A stretch of DNA of 64,000 nt from Acorus gramineus. Taxonomy: Eukaryota > Streptophyta > Magnoliopsida > Acorales > Acoraceae. Below, piece by piece: positions 11,708 through 23,717 of the stretch. The notes under the pieces were generated by a model. That model saw nothing but the letters and a program-made list of their open reading frames with translations. It had not been told where the DNA came from and searched no databases. How positions within the stretch are numbered: the first letter of the stretch is position 1; the number at the start of each line of letters is the position of its first letter. The stretch lies in NCBI GenBank assembly GCA_030737835.1, contig CM060847.1, positions 18,353,280 to 18,417,279 of the forward strand. The letters are read 5' to 3'. The position numbers and the translations under genes are program-made.

Positions 11708-14264
11708 GTTCCTCCTCCCCTACATATATTGAATATAATTACAAATGCTTTCACACAATGAAAATAACTTTTTAATATTTTATTCCGATTAATTCTAATT
11801 ATTTTACAATAATTTTTTTTATTTTCAAACTAATCAATGTAACCAAAATTAAAATGAAGTTCATTCTTATCTCTCACCAACGTATACTTGTAGAACTTTT
11901 TTTCTCACTAGTTTTCTTTGTAAATGTTCACATCTAGCACCACCAATCCACAATAACAATGCGAGGTTTGGTCATGCATCAAATGCTGAAGATGAAGATG
12001 CTCGATATGAAGAACTCAATCTAGAATTCAGATATTAAATGGGAGAATGCAAGTATCAAAATGGGGGGAATCATGGATTTGAAGTGTATAATTTGATCTT
12101 TAAAAGAAGATATGAAAAAGTATGGGAGGTTGATGAAGCAGAGGGGCAAATCAAACATCACACACTCAAAGGTTAAATGTACTTTTTAATGGCAACCACT
12201 GACGCAATAAAAAATTTCGAGAATTATTTTTTAAAGCATCATGTGATGGAACAACTTGACAAATTGAGTTATATATATCAAAGAATGAAATGTCTTCTTT
12301 ATAAAGGTTTGATGTTTTATCAAAGAATGAATTGACCAAACAAACCAAAAATATTTTTCAAATGGAAATAAAAAGTCAAATAAAAAACAACAGCGATGTT
12401 GAACCTGAAAGAAGAAACCAAGTTGAGAGAGATACTGAATGTAAAAATGGAAAGATAAATGTGTGTTATTGATATACCGGCGTGGTGGGCCGTGGGAATA
12501 GCCCCGGGCCTACAGAGTGTTCACATTAATTGGAAAATGTTACACAGTTTCTTTTTCACACTCTAACCTTGTTTTTATTCTTTTAAAATTATGGATTTAA
12601 TCTAATGAAGTATGTATTTTTTTTTATTAGAAATCTCTAATTATGATAATTTTTAATTAGAAAAGTTTAACAATGTCAAAGCCGGTAGAAGCAAATCAAG
12701 GGTTACCCTTAAATTTAAGAAAATAATTAATATATCCACCCCTATTGTGCAATCCCTTCTATAACTCTTTAATAAAATAAATACTATTTAAAAAAATAAA
12801 GTACATATTTAAATTAATCAGTACATATCTTTTCCTTAAAACATGAAAAGCATCTAGTAGAATACCGTATTATATACTCCACTGATGGAGTGCAAATGGA
12901 GTTACAGCTCCCCCATTAAAAATGAAATATCCACACATGGATTATCATATTCGTAGATGATGATAGTTCAAGATTTTGTTTGGATCAGCCCACTGTGCGA
13001 TTCTGTTTCGAGTTTGAGACTATGTTGCAAAAACTCCTTTATTGGAATGTCAAATCACTCTGGCTTTATTCATTCTTTTCTTTCATGACTCGACTCGCCT
13101 TTCGGGTAAATAAGAAATGTTTGCACTATATCTTATATCGTACATCGGTCGGGCTTCCTAACAAGGAACCAGGAGACATGCTGCATGGCTCATATCACTC
13201 TGGCTTTATGTGCCAAGATATGATTTAAAGTTTTAATTAGCATTTAAATTTATTTATTTATATTTTTTTTATACATTTTTTGGAATATCAAATAACAAAC
13301 ATAAATTATGTAATATTTATAATTAATATTTAATCTTAATATTAATTGCAACTGGGGCGGATTTTGTTAAGTAAATATATTTTCCGTTTCACACCCTTCG
13401 AGTTTTATTTTATCTGTTCCAAATCTGTCATAAACCCGAACCCGACCTGATCCAACCGGGTCAAGTCGGGTCGGGTACCCTATTAAGACAATCCCACTAC
13501 TATCCCTAAGGAAGAAGACAAATGAGCACAACTGTTTTTTCTAATTTGGCGAGATATTTCGCATTAGAGAATTTATTTTGGGAAATGCTGCACGGAGGAA
13601 AATTGCGCAATTCCCCACGTGGCCATGTGGTCCTTTTAAGACAGGCCATCTGGGATCTTCTATTGGGTCGAGCACACACTGTGGCAGTTGTTCTAGATGA
13701 AGTGGGCTCTATATGTGGACGTACTTGGGCTGTCGACCAGCCAAGTATGCTCACTAGTGGGCCCTCATATCATTGTTCTCGGGGGATCAGACCTCAAACT
13801 AGTCTAAGAATTCTTTTCCTGCGACCTTTCTACTCTATCACCTCTCATCAGAGGGCTGTAAGAGTGCCTCCCCTCGTGGGATCTAGTCTTGCTCGTGCTT
13901 TTTTTTGAGAAATGATTGCCCATCAACCCCCACTTATTTGGAACATGTGTCCCCTCTGTGATTTTTCCTTCACAATTTGTAATTTATTTTTAAATTTTTT
14001 TTTTGTAATGGATTAACATAAAAATTGATTTTTAGATTCCAAACATAACCAGGATGGAATGATATGGCTTGGAATGGAGGAACAATATTCCTTGATAAAA
14101 TTGTTTACAAATGTCGAGTTTTTTTTATTCGGGATTGTTACTCCCCCATCTCATTCACCCCATCATTTTAAAAAATTCATTTTTTTGGGTGGGGATCGGA
14201 GGAGAATAAATGAAGGAGGGTGGCAGTGAGCACTGGCCGGGGAGGGTAACGACGGTGGGCAGAG
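11708..14264. other. AT-rich intergenic DNA between the Copia copies
   Basis: No gene with family signature. A 128-codon plus-strand frame at 13522-13908 has no recognisable domain and is probably chance. 12318-12735 is the second copy of the segment at 4210-5470. 13430-13490 carries the GGGTCGGGT-type repeat. Confidence 0.6.
12318..12735. repeat. Duplicated intergenic segment, copy 2
   Basis: Compact version of 4210-5470, in the same orientation. It lacks the poly-T and CAACCCGA insert, so it probably represents the arrangement before that insertion. Confidence 0.7.
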
Positions 14265-14269
14265 GATGC

Positions 14270-14395
14270 TGTTAGAATATGAAAAGAATGAATCAATCAT
14301 ATTATTAGGGTTTGTATCCAATATTTATAGTACAAAAAGGGAAACAAAGAAAAGACTAATCTACCCTTAACCCTAGCATATATATACATTTAACA
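14270..14395 (-). repeat. Copia copy 2, 3' LTR
   Basis: 126 bp with TG...CA ends, four substitutions from its partner at 19591-19716. Confidence 0.95.
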
Positions 14396-14404
14396 CCCCC
14401 CCTC
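14396..14404 (-). other. Polypurine tract of Copia copy 2
   Basis: Minus-strand GAGGGGGGG abutting the 3' LTR, as in copy 1. Confidence 0.85.
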
Positions 14405-14408
14405 AAAC

Positions 14409-15230
14409 TCATGGTGGATCATACACCGAGAGTTTGCTCAACAAGAAATCATGCCGCTGAAGTGTATGAGACTTTGTGAAAAAGTCTGATAACTGAAAAA
14501 AAGAGGAAATATATGGGAGTGATATAGTGCCCGCAATAAAATAATGACGGACGAAGTGACAATCGATCTCGATGTGCTTCGTACGTTCATGAAATACTGG
14601 ATTGCTAGCAATCTGAATGGCGCTCTTGTTGTCACAATATAGGGGAGTAGACGCAGATAGAATGACGCCCATGTCAGAGAGGAGGCGTCGAAGCCAAACA
14701 ACCTCAGCAGTAGTAGATGCCATAGCACGATATTCAGCCTCAGCACTCGAACGAGAAACAATGTCTTGTTTCTTGGCCTTCCAAGATATAAGAGAGTCCC
14801 CAAGAAAGACACATATACCAGTTGTGGATTTTTGATCTGTGACATCTCCTGCCCAATCAGCATCAGTATAAGCGCGAAGTTCAAGAGTAGAAGAAGACGG
14901 TAACAGCAGAGCACGAGATATAGTGCCACGTAGATAGCGTATAATCCGAAGAACTGCGGCATAATGAACAGTACGAGGGGCAGCGACAAACTGACTGACA
15001 ATATGCACAGCATAGGCAATGTCAGGACGAGTGACAGTGAGATAGACGAGGCTTCCAACAAGCTGTCTATAACGAGGAACATCAGAAAGTGATTCTCCAT
15101 CGTCAGGCCGGAGCTTAGCATGAAGCTCAATAGGAGTGGGAGAAATACGATCATCAGTTAGACAGGCACGGTCGATCAAGTCAGCAGTATACTTGCGTTG
15201 GGAGAAGATAACCACGAGGAGCAGAAGCAA
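14409..15230 (-). pseudogene. Copia copy 2 RT tail and RNase H
   Basis: Out of frame with the upstream polyprotein frame. From SQRKYTADLIDRACL it covers the end of the RT connection and a full RNase H: TDADWAGD (first catalytic Asp), SSAEAEYRA (Glu) and YCDNKSA (Asp), then KHIEIDCHFVRH, ending in YDPP and a stop. A 2-bp loss relative to copy 1 near 15205 puts the beginning of this frame (MLLLLVVIF) out of register. The domain itself has all the catalytic acidic residues I can identify, so the defect lies in linkage rather than in RNase H. Confidence 0.88.
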
Positions 15231-15338
15231 CTTCCAAGCCTAGAAAATAGCGAAGTTTGCCAAGATCTTTCATCTCAAATTGACGCTGAAGATGTTGCTT
15301 GACCGACTGTATATGAGACGAATCATCGCCGGTGATGA

Positions 15339-18300
15339 TCATGTCATCAACATAAAGCAGCAGGATAGTACGATGAGGACCAGAGGTGTGAACAAATAAA
15401 GCTGGATCAGAGGAACTGGAACAAACCCAGCAGCACAGATAGCATCAGTGAATCGAGCGAACCAAGCACGAGGAGCCTGCTTGAGACCATAGAGAGCGCG
15501 GTGAAGATGGCATACATGACCAGATGAATGAGGAAGACCCGGAGGAGGAGTCATGTAAACCTCCTCTGATAAATCACCATGAAGAAAAGCGTTCTTGACA
15601 TCAAGCTGATAAATGGGCCATTGACGAACAGAAGCAACAGAAATCAAAGTACGAACAGTTGTCATCTTTGCTACAGGAGCAAATGTCTCATCATAATCAA
15701 TACCATGCTGCTGAGTGAAACCACGGGCAACCAACCGAGCCTTGTGACGCTCAATCGAACCATCAGAGTTGGTCTTGATCTTATAAACCCACTTACAGCT
15801 GATAGGAGTCTTCCCTGGAGGAAGTGGTACAATTTTCCACGTATGAGTGCGTTGTAATGCACTAAGCTCCTCTGCCATAGCACCTTCCCATTCTGGAATG
15901 CCGACAGCCTCACGATATGATTGGGGCTCCCAATGAGTGGAAACAGCTGAAAGAAAACACTGAAAACTAGGAGAAAAAGAATCAGAGGCAACCAAGCTGA
16001 GTCGTTGAGGAGGTCGACGAGCGCGAGGCGGATTGCGACGAGGAGCAACTGGTGCGGAAGCAGAATCGTCTTCTGGCGAAGCAGCATCAGGAACAGGTGT
16101 AGGAGTAGACAGAACCGTCCCACGTGAATCATCCGAAAAAGAAGTTGACGAAGACGGCAAGGGTGAAGATGGGACTGACGAGGAAGAGTGGTCAGGTACA
16201 GACGGAGTAGATGACTGAGGAGCAAAAGATGAAGATGAGAAATCAGGAATGGAAAAGTCCAAAAATGTGACTTCCTCAACCGTGGATGGGGGAAGAGGAA
16301 CAGGAGGCGAGCGAAGAGCGTAGTATGGATGACTCTCAAAGAATGTGACATGACAAGATGTCCGAAGACGACGAGCAACAGGATCATAGCATCGATATCC
16401 TTTGATCTCATTACTATACCCAAGAAAAACACACATAGTGGAACGAGGAGACAATTTGGTACGCTCAAGAGGAGGAAGTAGGACAAAACACGTGCATCCA
16501 AAAACACGAAGACGAGAATAATCAGGAGGACTATGATAAAGACGCTGAAAGGGGGAGATGCCAGCAGTGATAGACGAAGGAGTGCGATTGATGAGATACA
16601 CACTTGTAAGAACAGCCTCACCCCAAAACTGAACAGGAACAGAAGCAGAGAGGAGTAAGGACCGGGTCGTTTCGAGGATATGACGGTGTTTGCGCTCAGC
16701 AACCCCGTTCTGCTGATGAGCATAAGGAGTGGAAAGTTGTCGTAGAGTGCCTTGGGAGGATAAAAAATCACGAAAAGCACGAGAACAATATTCCCCCCCA
16801 CAATCAGAGCGAAACACCTTGATGCGTTTGGAAAACTGAGTTTCAACCATTGTAGCAAAAGATTTATAGATGGGTAACAACTCAGAACGACTATGCATCA
16901 AATATATCCAGGTAAAGCGAGAAAAATCATCAATAAAAATAACATAATAACGGTTACCCCCTTTAGAAGGAATAGGGGAGGGACCCCAAACATCAGAGTG
17001 AACTAGATCAAAAGGAGAAGCAGAAATGTGTTTACTAGTAGGAAATGGAAGAGCCAAGTGTTTTGCCAACTTGCAGCCCACACATGGTTGAAGCTCAGTT
17101 TTTGAAAAGGAACCTAAAACACCGGTACTTATTAGATAACGAAGTCTTGGAGGAGAGAGATGGCCAAGACGGCGGTGCCATACATCAAAGGAGGAAGGAG
17201 AAGAAGAAATCAAGCGAGCAGAAGCTGCAGAAGACGAAGGAATATGAAGATGATCCATGTAGTAGAGCCCACCGCGTCTAGAGCCTGTCCCAATCTGCTT
17301 CCCCGTACGACGATCCTGTACAGAACAAGTAGAAGAATCAAAAGTAATGAGACAATCATGATCCGCAATTTGACCAACAGAAAGCAAATTTAGTGATAGA
17401 CCAGGAACATGAAAAACATCAGGAAGTTGAAATCGATGAGAAGGATCAGCAAGAGAACCAGAACTCGACACAGACAGAGGAGTCCCATCTGCCGTACGAA
17501 TAACAGGAGTGGGAAACACGCGAGTAGGACAACTAATAAAGGATGCCTGAGAAGTCATATGATGGGAAGCCCCAGAGTCAAGAATCCATGAGGAGGTAAG
17601 GTTACCTGTCGCCGCAGTAGAAGCAGAAAAGGGAGCAGATGAATCACTACCAGTCACTGAGCGAAGCATATCTTGAAGCTGTTGTTGTTGAAGGTGGAGC
17701 TGCGCAAGACTCTCAGTGATCTGAGAGGAAGAATATGCCGGCGGATCAGTAGAAAAATCAGATGCAATAGCAGCTGCAGGTCGAGGCTGAGAGCGACGTG
17801 GAGGAACTGTAGAAGGTGCCCGAGGTGCTTGCGCCCGAGGCGCTAGTGCACGTGATGCTGCAGGATCTAGTGGACGAGGTGCTGGAGGAAGTGCTCCAGG
17901 AGCTGAAGTGCGAGGTACATAAACAAGAGGAGCACCATCACGAGCACGCTTACGACATTCAGATTGCACGTGTCCAAATTTATGGCAATAATAGCAAGTG
18001 ACCCGAGTGTAGCGATTGTCTTGACGATGTGCAACATTGACAGAACTGTGATCAACGATAGGCGGAGTGACAACAGTGCGAAGACGCGTCTCCTCAGCAA
18101 CTAACTCAAAAAGAACCGTATCAAGAGACGGTTTGGGAGAACGATGAAGAATCTGTGCACGAATAGCCTCGAACTCAGGACGAAGACGCATCAAGAATTG
18201 GTACAATCGTTGACGATTACGGTACTCACGATAGCGTGTCAGAAAAATACCCTCCATCTGAGGATCCATAGGTGCGAGTTGATCCCAGTAATCAGACAAA

Positions 18301-18740
18301 AGAGAATAAAAATCACGAATAGAAAGCTCCCCTTGATAAGAAGTAGAAATGGCCTGATGTAGATAGAATTCCTGAGCACCATCGGTCTGCGTATAGAAAT
18401 TCTTCAGAAAGTCCCAATATTCCTTGGCTGTAATGAACGGCTTCAAATGTTTACGGATATTTGGAATAACCGAAGAAGCAATATAAGCTTTCACCCGAGA
18501 ATCGGCCTCCTTCCATGTCAACAAAGCCTTAGTATACGCCTCAGCTCTGGCCTTGATGGTTGTCTCATCAGAACCCGGTGGAGATGGTTCAAGTACAGGA
18601 GCTAGATTAGTGCCAGTAACATGACCCAATAGGCGACGATAATCAAGCTGAAGTTCAAGACTAATAGACCAGACATCATAATTGTTACCATCAAACTTAA
18701 CATCGATGATCTGAGTGTTATCCGTAGCCATAATAGGCAA
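15339..18740 (-). CDS. Copia Gag-protease-integrase-RT polyprotein (copy 2, C-terminally frameshifted)
   Basis: 1133 codons from ATG 18740. Residues 1-230 form the Gag core. A CCHC knuckle is at C249, C252, H257, C262. A low-complexity Pro/Ala linker follows to about 330. The protease active site DSG is at 388-390. The integrase zinc finger is H522, H527, C553, C556, and its catalytic triad is D583, D646, E682, with exactly 35 residues between the last two. The conserved integrase tail extends to about 800, then a Ser/Pro-rich spacer, and RT begins near 960 ([23 protein letters not shown], given here as a landmark only). A 1-bp loss near 15417 shifts the frame before the YVDD catalytic motif, so the last 28 residues are out of frame. 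Domain order PR-IN-RT-RH is diagnostic for Copia. Confidence 0.93.
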   Translation of the reverse strand: MPIMATDNTQIIDVKFDGNNYDVWSISLELQLDYRRLLGHVTGTNLAPVLEPSPPGSDETTIKARAEAYTKALLTWKEADSRVKAYIASSVIPNIRKHLKPFITAKEYWDFLKNFYTQTDGAQEFYLHQAISTSYQGELSIRDFYSLLSDYWDQLAPMDPQMEGIFLTRYREYRNRQRLYQFLMRLRPEFEAIRAQILHRSPKPSLDTVLFELVAEETRLRTVVTPPIVDHSSVNVAHRQDNRYTRVTCYYCHKFGHVQSECRKRARDGAPLVYVPRTSAPGALPPAPRPLDPAASRALAPRAQAPRAPSTVPPRRSQPRPAAAIASDFSTDPPAYSSSQITESLAQLHLQQQQLQDMLRSVTGSDSSAPFSASTAATGNLTSSWILDSGASHHMTSQASFISCPTRVFPTPVIRTADGTPLSVSSSGSLADPSHRFQLPDVFHVPGLSLNLLSVGQIADHDCLITFDSSTCSVQDRRTGKQIGTGSRRGGLYYMDHLHIPSSSAASARLISSSPSSFDVWHRRLGHLSPPRLRYLISTGVLGSFSKTELQPCVGCKLAKHLALPFPTSKHISASPFDLVHSDVWGPSPIPSKGGNRYYVIFIDDFSRFTWIYLMHSRSELLPIYKSFATMVETQFSKRIKVFRSDCGGEYCSRAFRDFLSSQGTLRQLSTPYAHQQNGVAERKHRHILETTRSLLLSASVPVQFWGEAVLTSVYLINRTPSSITAGISPFQRLYHSPPDYSRLRVFGCTCFVLLPPLERTKLSPRSTMCVFLGYSNEIKGYRCYDPVARRLRTSCHVTFFESHPYYALRSPPVPLPPSTVEEVTFLDFSIPDFSSSSFAPQSSTPSVPDHSSSSVPSSPLPSSSTSFSDDSRGTVLSTPTPVPDAASPEDDSASAPVAPRRNPPRARRPPQRLSLVASDSFSPSFQCFLSAVSTHWEPQSYREAVGIPEWEGAMAEELSALQRTHTWKIVPLPPGKTPISCKWVYKIKTNSDGSIERHKARLVARGFTQQHGIDYDETFAPVAKMTTVRTLISVASVRQWPIYQLDVKNAFLHGDLSEEVYMTPPPGLPHSSGHVCHLHRALYGLKQAPRAWFARFTDAICAAGFVPVPLIQLYLFTPLVLIVLSCCFMLMT

Positions 18741-19578
18741 AAAGAGAATAACAGAGAAAAAATATATGCCTCGGATGATGAAAATATAGTCACAGATGCG
18801 TGCAGAACGAAAAATGGAGCAAAATGAGTACCAATATGACTATATTTGGAGTCCGAATGAACCCGTAGCGGCCGAATAAAGAAAATACCGAAAAAGGCGA
18901 TGACGGGGCGGTAAACGGGTCGCGGATCCGGGTCGGGCGCGAGTCGGGTCGGGTCAGGCGCTGGAGCCGGGTCGGGTCGGGCAGCTGGAGCTGGGTCGGG
19001 CAGCTGGGCCAGGCGCGCGCGGGAGCGAGGCACGGGATCTCGGGACAAATTCCCGGGAGATCCGGGATGTGTCGGGACCGAATCCGGGACAGGATCCCAG
19101 GAAATCCGGGCTGATCGGCGCGGATCCGCGCTGATCACGCGATTCTGAGACGACGCGCAGGCAGACGCGGTGCGGGCACGGCGGACGGGGCGCGAGCATG
19201 GCGCGGACAGGGCGCGGGCACAGCGCGGATGGGGCACGGGCAGGGCAGGGTGGCGCTGGACGGCGCGGCAGGGTGGCGCAGGAGTGCGAGGCGGTGCGGC
19301 AGGGCGGTGCAAGGCGGCGCAGCAGAGTGGCACAGCAGCGACAGGGCTGCGCGAGGCGGCGCGAGAGGGCGGCGCAGCGGCAGCACAACGGTGGCGCGAC
19401 AACGGCGCAGCGGCAGGGCTGCGCGAGAGGGCGGCGCAGCGGCGTCACGACGGCGGCGCAGCGGCGGCGCGACAATGGCGCACGGAGGCACGGGGCAGCG
19501 CAGCGGCGGCACGACGACGGCGCACCGGCGGCGCGGGGCAGCGGGACGTCGACGATCAAAGAAAAAAATTGGATTCAA
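18741..19578 (-). other. GC-rich untranslated leader of Copia copy 2
   Basis: About 18910-19550 is G+C-rich, with GCGGCGC-type words and long chance frames on both strands. It sits between PBS and Gag start, as in copy 1, but with different repeat arrangement and length. Confidence 0.7.
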
Positions 19579-19590
19579 GCTCTGATACCA
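19579..19590 (-). other. Primer-binding site, Copia copy 2
   Basis: Minus-strand TGGTATCAGAGC abutting the 5' LTR, complementary to plant initiator tRNA-Met. Confidence 0.92.
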
Positions 19591-19716
19591 TGTTAGAATA
19601 TAAAAAGAATGAATCAATCATATTATTAGGGTTTGTATCTAATATTTATAGTACAAAAAGGGAAATAAGGAAAAGACTAATCTACCCTTAACCCTAGCAT
19701 ATATATACATTTAACA
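19591..19716 (-). repeat. Copia copy 2, 5' LTR
   Basis: 126 bp, followed on the plus strand by the GATGC target duplication at 19717-19721. Confidence 0.95.
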
Positions 19717-19721
19717 GATGC

Positions 19722-20074
19722 CAGGTATCAAGGGGAGAAAGAGAAAAGAAGAAGAAGAAGAAGATGGGTGGTGGGCGGCCACCGCCACTCTGTCATGATG
19801 CCCATCACTGCCCTCCCCCTTCGTGGCCTCTCTTTCCTTCTCTATTTCTCTCTCTTTATATCTTTCTTTCTCTCCCCTCGTTCTCCCGTCGATCTCCTCT
19901 ACCAACTGTCGCCTCCTACGTCCACCGTGCCCTTTTTGACCCCTTCCTTTCTTTTTACTCTCTTCCATTCTTTATCTCACTCTTGCTCACTTTTTTCCTG
20001 TCATTCACCCCATCCTAAATTTTTTAGGGATGGTAGGACTAAACACCCCTGTCGATTTGGATTTCGACTAGGGT
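19722..20074. other. Intergenic DNA with purine/pyrimidine-rich stretches
   Basis: A GAAGAAGAAG run near 19744-19762 and CT-rich DNA at 19840-20000. Chance frames exist on both strands, but no domain is recognisable. Confidence 0.5.
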
Positions 20075-20440
20075 GTGGTGTCATCAATCCGGTTCTTTCA
20101 GACTTGGTTCCAATCCATGTGTGAAGTACTAAATCATCATCTGAAGGATCGTCCAAGTTCACTCGACTGCTACTTGCTTTTCCTCAAAAGCAAGAAAAGA
20201 GAATTGATCGCCTCACAGGAGTTGTGGGAACGACTTCCTAAGAATCACAACCGGCCGTGCCTTAAGGTGAAACGAAGTTCAGTTGGTCTTGTAAAACTCC
20301 AAAGAAAGGAAGAAAGGAAGAAAATAGTAGCTAGGTTGATAGAAGTGATGGAGAAAAACAAGGTTTATGAAAATCATGGTCAGGACCAGACAAATACTCA
20401 AATCGAAGAAAAAGCCAGTGGTTCTATGGATTTCAGATAA
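20075..20440 (+). CDS. Unassigned 121-codon ORF
   Basis: I do not recognise this protein. The frame is open from ATG 20075 to a stop at 20438-20440 and is lysine/glutamate-rich in its second half (KLQRKEERKKIVARLIEV), compatible with a helical segment. Its base composition is closer to coding than the AT-rich flanks. No signal peptide, membrane segment or catalytic motif is visible. It could be a decayed exon, with the start codon chosen only as the first ATG. Confidence 0.25.
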   Translation: MVSSIRFFQTWFQSMCEVLNHHLKDRPSSLDCYLLFLKSKKRELIASQELWERLPKNHNRPCLKVKRSSVGLVKLQRKEERKKIVARLIEVMEKNKVYENHGQDQTNTQIEEKASGSMDFR

Positions 20441-23177
20441 TTTACAAGGGGTTATTTGAATTTTACCTAAATTTATATATCATTAGAAATTTTCTTAATG
20501 AAAAAATGTGCCCTTTGTTGTCTTTTCTTAACCAAAATTAAACTTAACTATAACTAATTTTTATTAAGAAGTAAAAATGACAAAAATAACTTTAACATAA
20601 CATTTTCATAGTGTAAAATTTGTTATTATTTCCAAATCAACCATGAGTCATTTTCCCTCTCGCCCCTTCTCAAACTCACACTTTCTGTTCTTCTTTTGTA
20701 ACCAAGATCTATATTTTTTTTCTTTATAATTTGTCCTTTTGAAGTATATATATGATTAGTTTTTCTCAAACTAATTTTATTTTATACCTACTAATGTAAA
20801 TATTAATGATTAATATATCTTGGCTAATAATAAGATTATATTTTATTTCTTTTAGATGAAATTTATCATTTTATGTTAAAATTAATATTTTTTATTTTTA
20901 TAAATACTGTATTTGGGTAATGTGAATTATGCAAAAAAAGGTACTTTGGTCATTTCTCCAAGAATTTTAACTATGATAATAAATATGCATAATTTCTAAA
21001 TAATCTAATGATATAAAAATAAATAAATTATTTGGAGTTGCATAAAAATAAATAGCATATTTTTGAATGATATACATATTAAAAAAAACCCTATAATAAA
21101 TTATCCATTGCTCAAATTTAATATGCTCGATCATCCCTTTTTTTTTTATCACAAGTATATTTAAAACCATTGTTTGTGATTATAGCCTATTGTTTTGTGT
21201 TTCGGGTTTAGGTAGCATTTGAATAAAACTAAACATTACTTTCATGCTACATAAGATGCAAACTTGAATGGAAAGAACAAGTTTTGCAATCCTATAACTT
21301 CACAGCACAATAACCCAATTAAATATGCTAACAAATACCTACCAAGAAAATGAAGCCTGGTCCTGAACATGCCTGCCTTCTTTTCTCCAAGACAATAAAC
21401 ACTGACTCTTGACAATTTTAAAGTTTGTCTGTTACATATGGTAACGCTCTATGTTTATCTTGATATTTGTGTTCACGTATAAGTAAAGATTATCTTTTTT
21501 CACTAAACAATATAAAAATATACTAATGGTATGGAAACTCACCTCCTATGCACTCTTATCCCATCCATGGATGATGGATTTTTTAGGATTATCGGGCTTC
21601 TTAGCTAGCTCGGTCCACCACCACCTTAATAGGCCATACATCACATAATCTTCGAAAGAACACTCAAAGATCAAAGGAAAGAGCACTGATACACACAGTC
21701 CATTTTGTAGCCCTATATGCTATGATAACATAGTATATACTGGACTATTATAGTATATATTGTACTATCATATTATATACTGCAGACCATTTTTTTTATT
21801 TTTTCACCATGAAAAAAAATATACTAATGTATCTCAGTATAGTCCTGCTACTAGGGCTCCAAGATTTAGGCCTCATTCAGAGTCCCCATTATGTGTCATT
21901 TCCTCATTGGTTACATGTTTCACTTTTACAAGAGCTTAAAAAGATAAATTACATTACTACCCTTGATTTAAAACCTACACATTTCAAATTGTGTAACTCT
22001 TTCCGATTTTTTTGAAAATTAAAAGCCAATACACCAACCGTTACTAAGGTTCTAGGAAATTCTATTTATATCCTCCTAAACAATATACAACTTTAAAAAT
22101 TCATTCCAGCCGGCCTGCTCATTTCCCGCGACCGGTGTCACCAACCATGGATTCCTCTCGTCGCCCTTTATCATATGAGAGATGATTCGATTACCTTTCG
22201 AACCCTCCTCCGACCTTCAACTCCTCCAACCTCCACCTCAATGAATTCTTCTCACCTACCTCCACAAAAAGGACCTAGAAATTACTCGGAACAAATCACA
22301 GACCTAAAGTAGTAGACATTGTGAATACTCCGAATTAATTAATTATTATTATTATTTTTTATTTTTTATAAAAAAAATCATACTCTCCCATTGAAGTACA
22401 TGTTGTTATATGAAATGTTATACTCAAGTCCCCTTTCCAGTCTCAAGCACAGTCCGTCATGTTTTCATTTTCTTAAAAATCATACACTTCATTTAATAAG
22501 GTATATACTTTTATAAAATGTGAAGTATACTATAAACTCTAATTAATTGAATGATATCATTTGTAGAAATATGAACAGTTTCCAACGAGGTATATCCCTG
22601 TTAGAGTGAGTGGAAGGAGCTAATGAGTACATGAGACGTATTTGGGATAGTAAAAAGGATTGAGTTAACAACGTTCGATGAACTTCTACTGTTTCTGCTT
22701 TTGGTCGTTTCTCTTGCATGTATATACTAAATGAAAGGCTGCAATTCTTGAATGTGTACCTCTGGGCACCAATGTGGTTTTCAATTGGATTGATGTGATT
22801 AAATTAATTACCGGATCCCATTTATCACAGTTTTGGCGGGGAAATTAATTCAACATTGATCTTGCTTACTATGATTGATTGATGATTTGATTTCAAGAAT
22901 TGTTTTACCAGCATAGCAAAATCTTTCCATGTACTTCATGGTGGAGAAAGTCATACATGTTCGTCAACAAAATCTTTTGAAAGAGTGCTTTATATCATGT
23001 GCCCATGTCAAGAAAACAACATAGTTTGGCAAAGAAAGCTTTTCGTTTTATTCTCATTAAAAATGGTCCATTTTCAACAGTAGAAACTAATGATGTAATA
23101 TTCACACAGACTCTCATTTTTCAAATATACAGAACTAAACAAAGATAACAGAAGTAGCCCACATCAGTGGATCCTTC
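20441..23177. other. AT-rich intergenic DNA
   Basis: No gene recognised. 21690-21790 has repeated AGTATATAnTG words resembling, inverted, 5746-5806. 22430-22520 (TCTCAAGCACAGTCCGTCATG) resembles 5305-5345 and, more weakly, the LRR-RLK intron 1 edge near 29250. The 3' flank of the LRR-RLK pseudogene begins at 23177. Confidence 0.55.
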
Positions 23178-23588
23178 TCACCTACCTTCACTTGTTTTCT
23201 CCTCCAATATTTGTCTAGTTGGGCTAACAGGCGAAAAGCTTGAGCCACTCACATAGCTCATGCCGGGTGTCAGACCAAAACTAGTACTAGTTGTTGTTGT
23301 GGATGTTGTCGCATCCGCAGTGCCTCCTCCCCTGCCAACATCCATGAAGCTTGAGAAGTCATTGAGGCGCCAGTCAGTTAAGTAACCAGGGCGAGTCATC
23401 ACATTGCCCACTTCAAGGTCCCTGGAGAGCATCCCCACCACCCTTGACATGGATGATCGCAGCGAAGGTGAAGCCTGAGTGCATAGTAGAGCTACTACCA
23501 TCACCGGAATGGCTTCTTCTTCATCGAATTCTGACAATGTCTTGTCCACTATTTCTAAATCTTGGTTTCTCTCGTGCAGTTGCCATGC
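23178..23588 (-). pseudogene. LRR-RLK last exon: kinase C-lobe and tail
   Basis: 137 codons starting after an AG acceptor (23590-23589), in frame with the preceding exon (phase 0). It begins AWQLHERNQDLEIVDKTLSE, continues with ALLCTQASPSLRSSMSRVV (the conserved end of the kinase fold) and LTDWRLNDFSSF, and ends in a Ser/Thr-rich tail with a stop at 23180-23178. This exon is intact. The length matches the usual last exon of the family. Confidence 0.9.
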
Positions 23589-23717
23589 CTATTGACAAAA
23601 GAGCATATCAATTGTTGTGTGTTATGTTTCCCTGTACTATAATTTCAGAATTTTCATCCTTAAGAAAACAAATATAATATTTGTGGAATAAAGAATTTTG
23701 AGTGAATGAAGACATAC

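Larger units (their letters stand above)
14270..19716 (-). mobile_element. Copia LTR retrotransposon copy 2 (Ale-like), nearly intact
   Basis: A 5447-bp element with 126-bp LTRs at 14270-14395 and 19591-19716 and a perfect GATGC duplication (14265-14269 and 19717-19721). The LTRs differ at 4 of 126 positions. PBS at 19579-19590 and polypurine tract at 14396-14404 set the minus orientation. Internal sequence is nearly the same as copy 1, so both belong to one recently active family. The main frame is broken only twice, near 15417 and near 15205. Confidence 0.96.

Noticed and set aside
13522..13908. 128-codon plus-strand ORF
   Set aside because: No domain, unlikely composition change along its length, and an opposite-strand frame of similar quality overlaps it. 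Treated as chance.
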